A stretch of DNA of 64,000 bases. It comes from Sipunculus nudus. Its lineage: Eukaryota > Annelida > Sipuncula > Golfingiida > Sipunculidae. The notes beneath the pieces are model-generated. The model was not told where the DNA came from and did no database searches. It worked only from the letters and a program-made list of their open reading frames with translations. The translations under genes were made by a program, and so were the position numbers. The stretch lies in contig CM049309.1 of NCBI GenBank assembly GCA_026874595.1, forward strand, positions 91,040,723-91,104,722, in the 5' to 3' direction. This document shows positions 60,444 to 64,000 of this stretch, in pieces (position 1 is the first letter of the stretch; every line of letters begins with the position of its first letter).

Positions 60444-61795
60444 AGCCCTCAGCCCTTAGGCTGATGGGCTATTGTCGTCACCCAAGCTGTCCGTCCATCT
60501 GTCCGTCCGTCCGTTCGTCCGGCATCCGTTAACTTTTACCTTGTGAGCAGGATATCTTGAAAAGGATTCACCGTCAGAATTTTATTTCCTCGGTAAAGAT
60601 GTATATCGACAAAATCTCGGTCAAGTTCGAAGATGGGTGACCTTGACCTATTTTTCTACATTTTAGAGCTGATTATAGAAAAACACTTAGATGCTTATTA
60701 CTCAGGAACCATTTGGTGGATTTTCACAAAACGTACTATGATTATTGGGACTGATAGTCTGTACCTGCTATACAAGTTTGGTGGCGCCACCTACAATTTC
60801 TGATTTTTAATGAATTTTTATTGGATTTTTCAACCTTGGGCTTGTGAGCGGGATATCTCGAAAAGGATTCACGGTAAGAATTTGATTTTTTTCGGTGAAG
60901 ATGTATATTGACAAAATCTCGGTCAAGTTCGAAGATGGGTGACCTTGACCTATTTTTCTACGTTTTAGAGCTGATTATAGAAAAAACATGTAGAAGCTTA
61001 TTTCTCAGGAACCATTGGATGGATTTTCACAAAACGTACTATGATTATTGGGACTGATAGTCTGTACCTGCTATACAAGTTTGGTGGCGCCACTTACAAT
61101 TTCTGATTTTTAATGAATTTTTATTGGATTTTTCAACTTTGGGCTTGTGAGCGGGATATCTCGAAAAGGATTCACGGTAAGAATTTGATTTTTTTCGGTG
61201 AAGATGTATATTGACAAAATCTCGGTCAAGTTCGAAGATGGGTGACCTTGACCTATTTTTCTACGTTTTAGAGCTGATTATAGAAAAAACATGTAGAAGC
61301 TTATTTCTCAGGAACCATTGGATGGATTTTCACAATACTTACTATGATCATAGGGACTGATGGTCTGTAACTGCTGCACAAGTTAGGGGGCGCCACCTGC
61401 AATTTCTGATTTTTTATTGAATTTTTCTTGGATTTTTCAACTTTGGCCTTGTGAGCAGGATATCTCTAAAAGGATTCACAATGGGAATTTTATTTCTTTG
61501 GTGAAGATGTATATCGACAAAAATCTCATTCATGTTCGAAGATGGGTGACCTTGACCTACTTTTCAAGGTCACAGAGCTTATAATAGAATAAAACTTAGA
61601 AGCTTATTTTTCAGGAAGCATTTGGTGGATTGTTATGAATCATGGTACATACCTCTCCATTTTAAATTTATAACTGAGGCATGTACAGATATACATCCAT
61701 GTGAGAACAGATATGTAGTACTTGTTACTGTTACCACCTCTAAACACTGTTCTTTTGGCTGAGGGCTTTTGTCAGCTTTTGCTGATATTCTAGTT
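60444..61795 (+). mobile_element. HINE/pearl-like element family 3, copy 2
   Basis: Same hairpin start (AGCCCTCAGCCCTTAGGCTG) and GTCC tract as the copy at 46464; four modules rather than three, the second and third nearly identical; right end GGCTGAGGGCTTTTGTCAGC ... ATATTCTAGTT. In intron 25. Confidence 0.88.
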
Positions 61796-61874
61796 AATAA
61801 GGTTGTGATACATGCATGTTATTTTATTTATTAATATAAATTATCTGATAGAAATCCAGAGTTTAATGGATTTT

Positions 61875-63230
61875 TAGCTCAGCTGACTATAAGTCATCTG
61901 AGCTATAGTCGTGGTCCATTGTCCGTCGTCTGTCCATCTGTCCGTCCGTCCATAGATGTGGCACGTTTTAAAATTGTAAGACCTAGGAATCCAAAATTTG
62001 GCATAATGTTAGATGTTCCCTAGATCTCCCACCAAGCCGAAAACTGGCTTTGCCACTTCGTTCCTTTGAGAAATTAAGGAAAAACCTCAATTTTTTATTA
62101 AAAACCTATTTTCTCACTTCAGGACTACCTAATATGGAAACCACTCATCTGTTTTTCCTCATATTTACCATAAATAATCCTCTATATAGTTCCTATGTAC
62201 ATTCCAGAAATAAGGTCTGTATTGTATAATTTAAAAAAATTATGGGCCCAAACATAATGCATTTTGTAAATAATCAGGAAAGAAATTTGGTCACTTATCA
62301 CAAAACTTGTTAAAGCTAAGCACTTTTTTACCAGTAATATAACTTTTATTAATCAAAATTAAATTGTATACCCAAATTAGAACAAAATCTTTTATATTTT
62401 TTAAAATATTAGCAAAAATAAAAAATTGGTACCTTAAATTTTGCCCAACTTTGACCATGGCACATTTTTTTTCTTGTAATTGCTGTGGATTTAATTTTCA
62501 AAGCATGTTTTTATTAGCATTTCAACTGTTAACATCACAAATTTGAAACCAGTTGATAAAAAACTGTAGATTTTATTCAAGTTTTCAAGCACCATGTCAC
62601 ACATTGTTTACAGTAAGCTAGTGTTATGCAGTTTGCTAGAGCTCAGCTCCCCAGCTTCAGCTCTAAGTTACTTAAATTTGGCATACAGTTAGATGTCTCC
62701 AAAATTCCCTACCATGCCAAGGAATTTGATCACTAGGACTTAATTCCTTCGAGATATTAATGAAAAACTTCATTTTTCCATTAAAAACCCATTGTTACAC
62801 TTCAGGACTGCCTAATATCAAAACCACTGATCTGACTTTGATCATATGTAATATACATATTTTTCTATGCACATGCCAGAAATGATGTCAGTATTGCTTA
62901 ATTGTTTTAAGTTGTGGGCCCAAACATAATGGACTTTGTAAAAAATCATGAAAATTATTTACTCACGTTACTTGAAAATTATTGAAGCTAGAGTAATTTT
63001 TTTCAAGTATATAAATTTGTTTAATTATGATTCAATTATATACCTGAAATAAGATCTGTATTTTGTAAATTTTATAAGTTATTAGCATAAACTTAAAATC
63101 AGTACCTTAAATTTCACCCAACTTTGACCAAGGCAAGTTTTTTTCCTGTGAGTACTGTTGATTTAATTTTCACAGCATGTAAACATAAGTATTTAATTTG
63201 TTTAAATCTGAAATTTGATAATTAAAGGTT
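61875..63230 (+). mobile_element. HINE/pearl-like element family 2 (subfamily b), 3' end not seen
   Basis: The left hairpin AGCTCAGCTGACTATAAGTC then ATCTGAGCTATAG and a short GTCC tract; the following 1.3 kb is close to the copy at 23737 (same two modules, same AGAGCTCAGCTCC midpoint). Similarity fades near 63200 without a recognisable right terminus. Confidence 0.7.
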
Positions 63231-64000
63231 GAAAATTAGGCTAGTTATTGAATTTTATCTTGAGGCTCTATTGTAGTCACTTGCTTTGTTCAGATGCAGG
63301 TAGGCCACTCCAGGTCACTGGAAGTCAGCTATGCCAGGGTTCCTGATTTGTTACAGTCACTGGGGGAGATCCCCTGCTGTGACAGGTTTACAATTGTTCT
63401 CATATCCCCCCTCCCCCCCCCCCCCCATGAATATATAAATATACATTTGTATGCATGTTGTGGTGTTATATGACAAGATTGAGATTTATGATGATGCAAT
63501 TTAGAACTATGAATCAATGTTAATATTCAGAAATATATGTTATATTGGAAATGTATACAAATTAAACTTAAAATAAAAAAATGAGGATCTGAAACAAACA
63601 TGTGTTTATTATTTTCGAGTCTTAGCAGAATTGGATATCAGGCTTTGTTTGCCCTGAATGTATATGCAAAAGTGTTGTTAATCCCACCATCCCCCCCCCC
63701 CCCCTTCCCCGGCTGTCATTGATCCTTTGCACCTCACTGTCACCTTTGCACTGGGACATTAGTTATTATTGCAAATGTGTACAATTTTTTCAATTTGAAA
63801 AATAATTGGATTAGAAAAAATTAAGATCTAATTGAAACATATTCTTGCCTCAGGAGAAAGGAACATAAAGTGATCAGCTCTGTCTGTCCATCATCTCTCA
63901 ATTGTCATTAAATATATATATTAATTATGAAATTTTTCCTTTAAGCACTGTTGAAATAACTTTCATATGCTGTATGTGTATGGATTTAAGCTATTAAAGT
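63231..64000 (+). other. End of window, intron 25 continues
   Basis: Apart from the poly-C tracts and an AGCTCTGTCTGTCCATCATC stretch near 63877 that may be the start of another GTCC-type element, nothing is recognisable. No DOCK exon found here. Confidence 0.5.
63404..63426. repeat. Poly-C tract
   Basis: Runs of C (with one T) of about 20 bases; a second C14-type run lies at 63691-63704. On the minus strand these are G-runs with quadruplex potential. Confidence 0.9.

Overview
This is a AT-rich eukaryotic genomic window, most likely from a bivalve mollusc. The reasons are the intron-rich gene structure and the dense population of bivalve-style non-autonomous elements: hairpin ends, GTCC/ACGG tetranucleotide tracts and tandem core modules. 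The window holds one recognisable protein-coding gene, on the + strand. It is the N-terminal half of a DOCK-C/Zizimin family Rho-GEF (the invertebrate counterpart of vertebrate DOCK6/7/8). I could place 25 coding exons by reading frame, GT-AG boundaries and similarity to DOCK7. They run from the start codon at 10286 to exon 25 ending at 57939, and together encode about 1078 residues in one unbroken frame. They cover the DOCK N-terminal region and the whole DHR-1 (C2) lipid-binding domain. The catalytic DHR-2 domain must lie beyond the right edge.

Region by region: 1-10285 is upstream flank with microsatellite and minisatellites (81-141, 972-1535, 2887-3877), a probable minus-strand solo LTR (1718-2486), a LINE 3' end (about 4040-4540), a Helentron-like element (4623-6101), a TIR element (6112-6648) and a diverged Helentron-like copy (7745-8492). 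From 10286 to the end is the gene, whose introns hold nearly all the remaining sequence.

The most striking feature is that three splice junctions of this single gene are fused to tandem arrays built from the junction itself. The 3' splice site of exon 3 is the last copy of an array of roughly 30-bp units (12836-13189). The 3' end of exon 5 plus its splice donor is repeated about 34 times as an 18-codon unit (14891-16715). The 3' end of exon 19 plus its donor is repeated about 140 times as a roughly 30-bp unit over 4.2 kb (34897-39095). Each unit therefore carries a potential splice site, and reading frame decides which ones could be productive.

The introns also contain at least four families of HINE/pearl-like (Helentron-derived) elements. 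They share a terminal hairpin, a matching subterminal inverted repeat at the other end, a GTCC-rich tract, a GGTGGCGCCACC palindrome in their modules and nuclear-receptor-like half-site clusters. A clean filled/empty-site comparison at 17.77-19.52 kb supports insertion between two T residues without target duplication. All recognisable intronic copies lie in the same orientation. A nested pair of TA-flanked DNA transposons, a foldback-type element with G-rich repeat ends, a tRNA-like and a 5S-like SINE-type fragment and a second LINE remnant complete the window. No rRNA operon, CRISPR array or prokaryotic feature is present.
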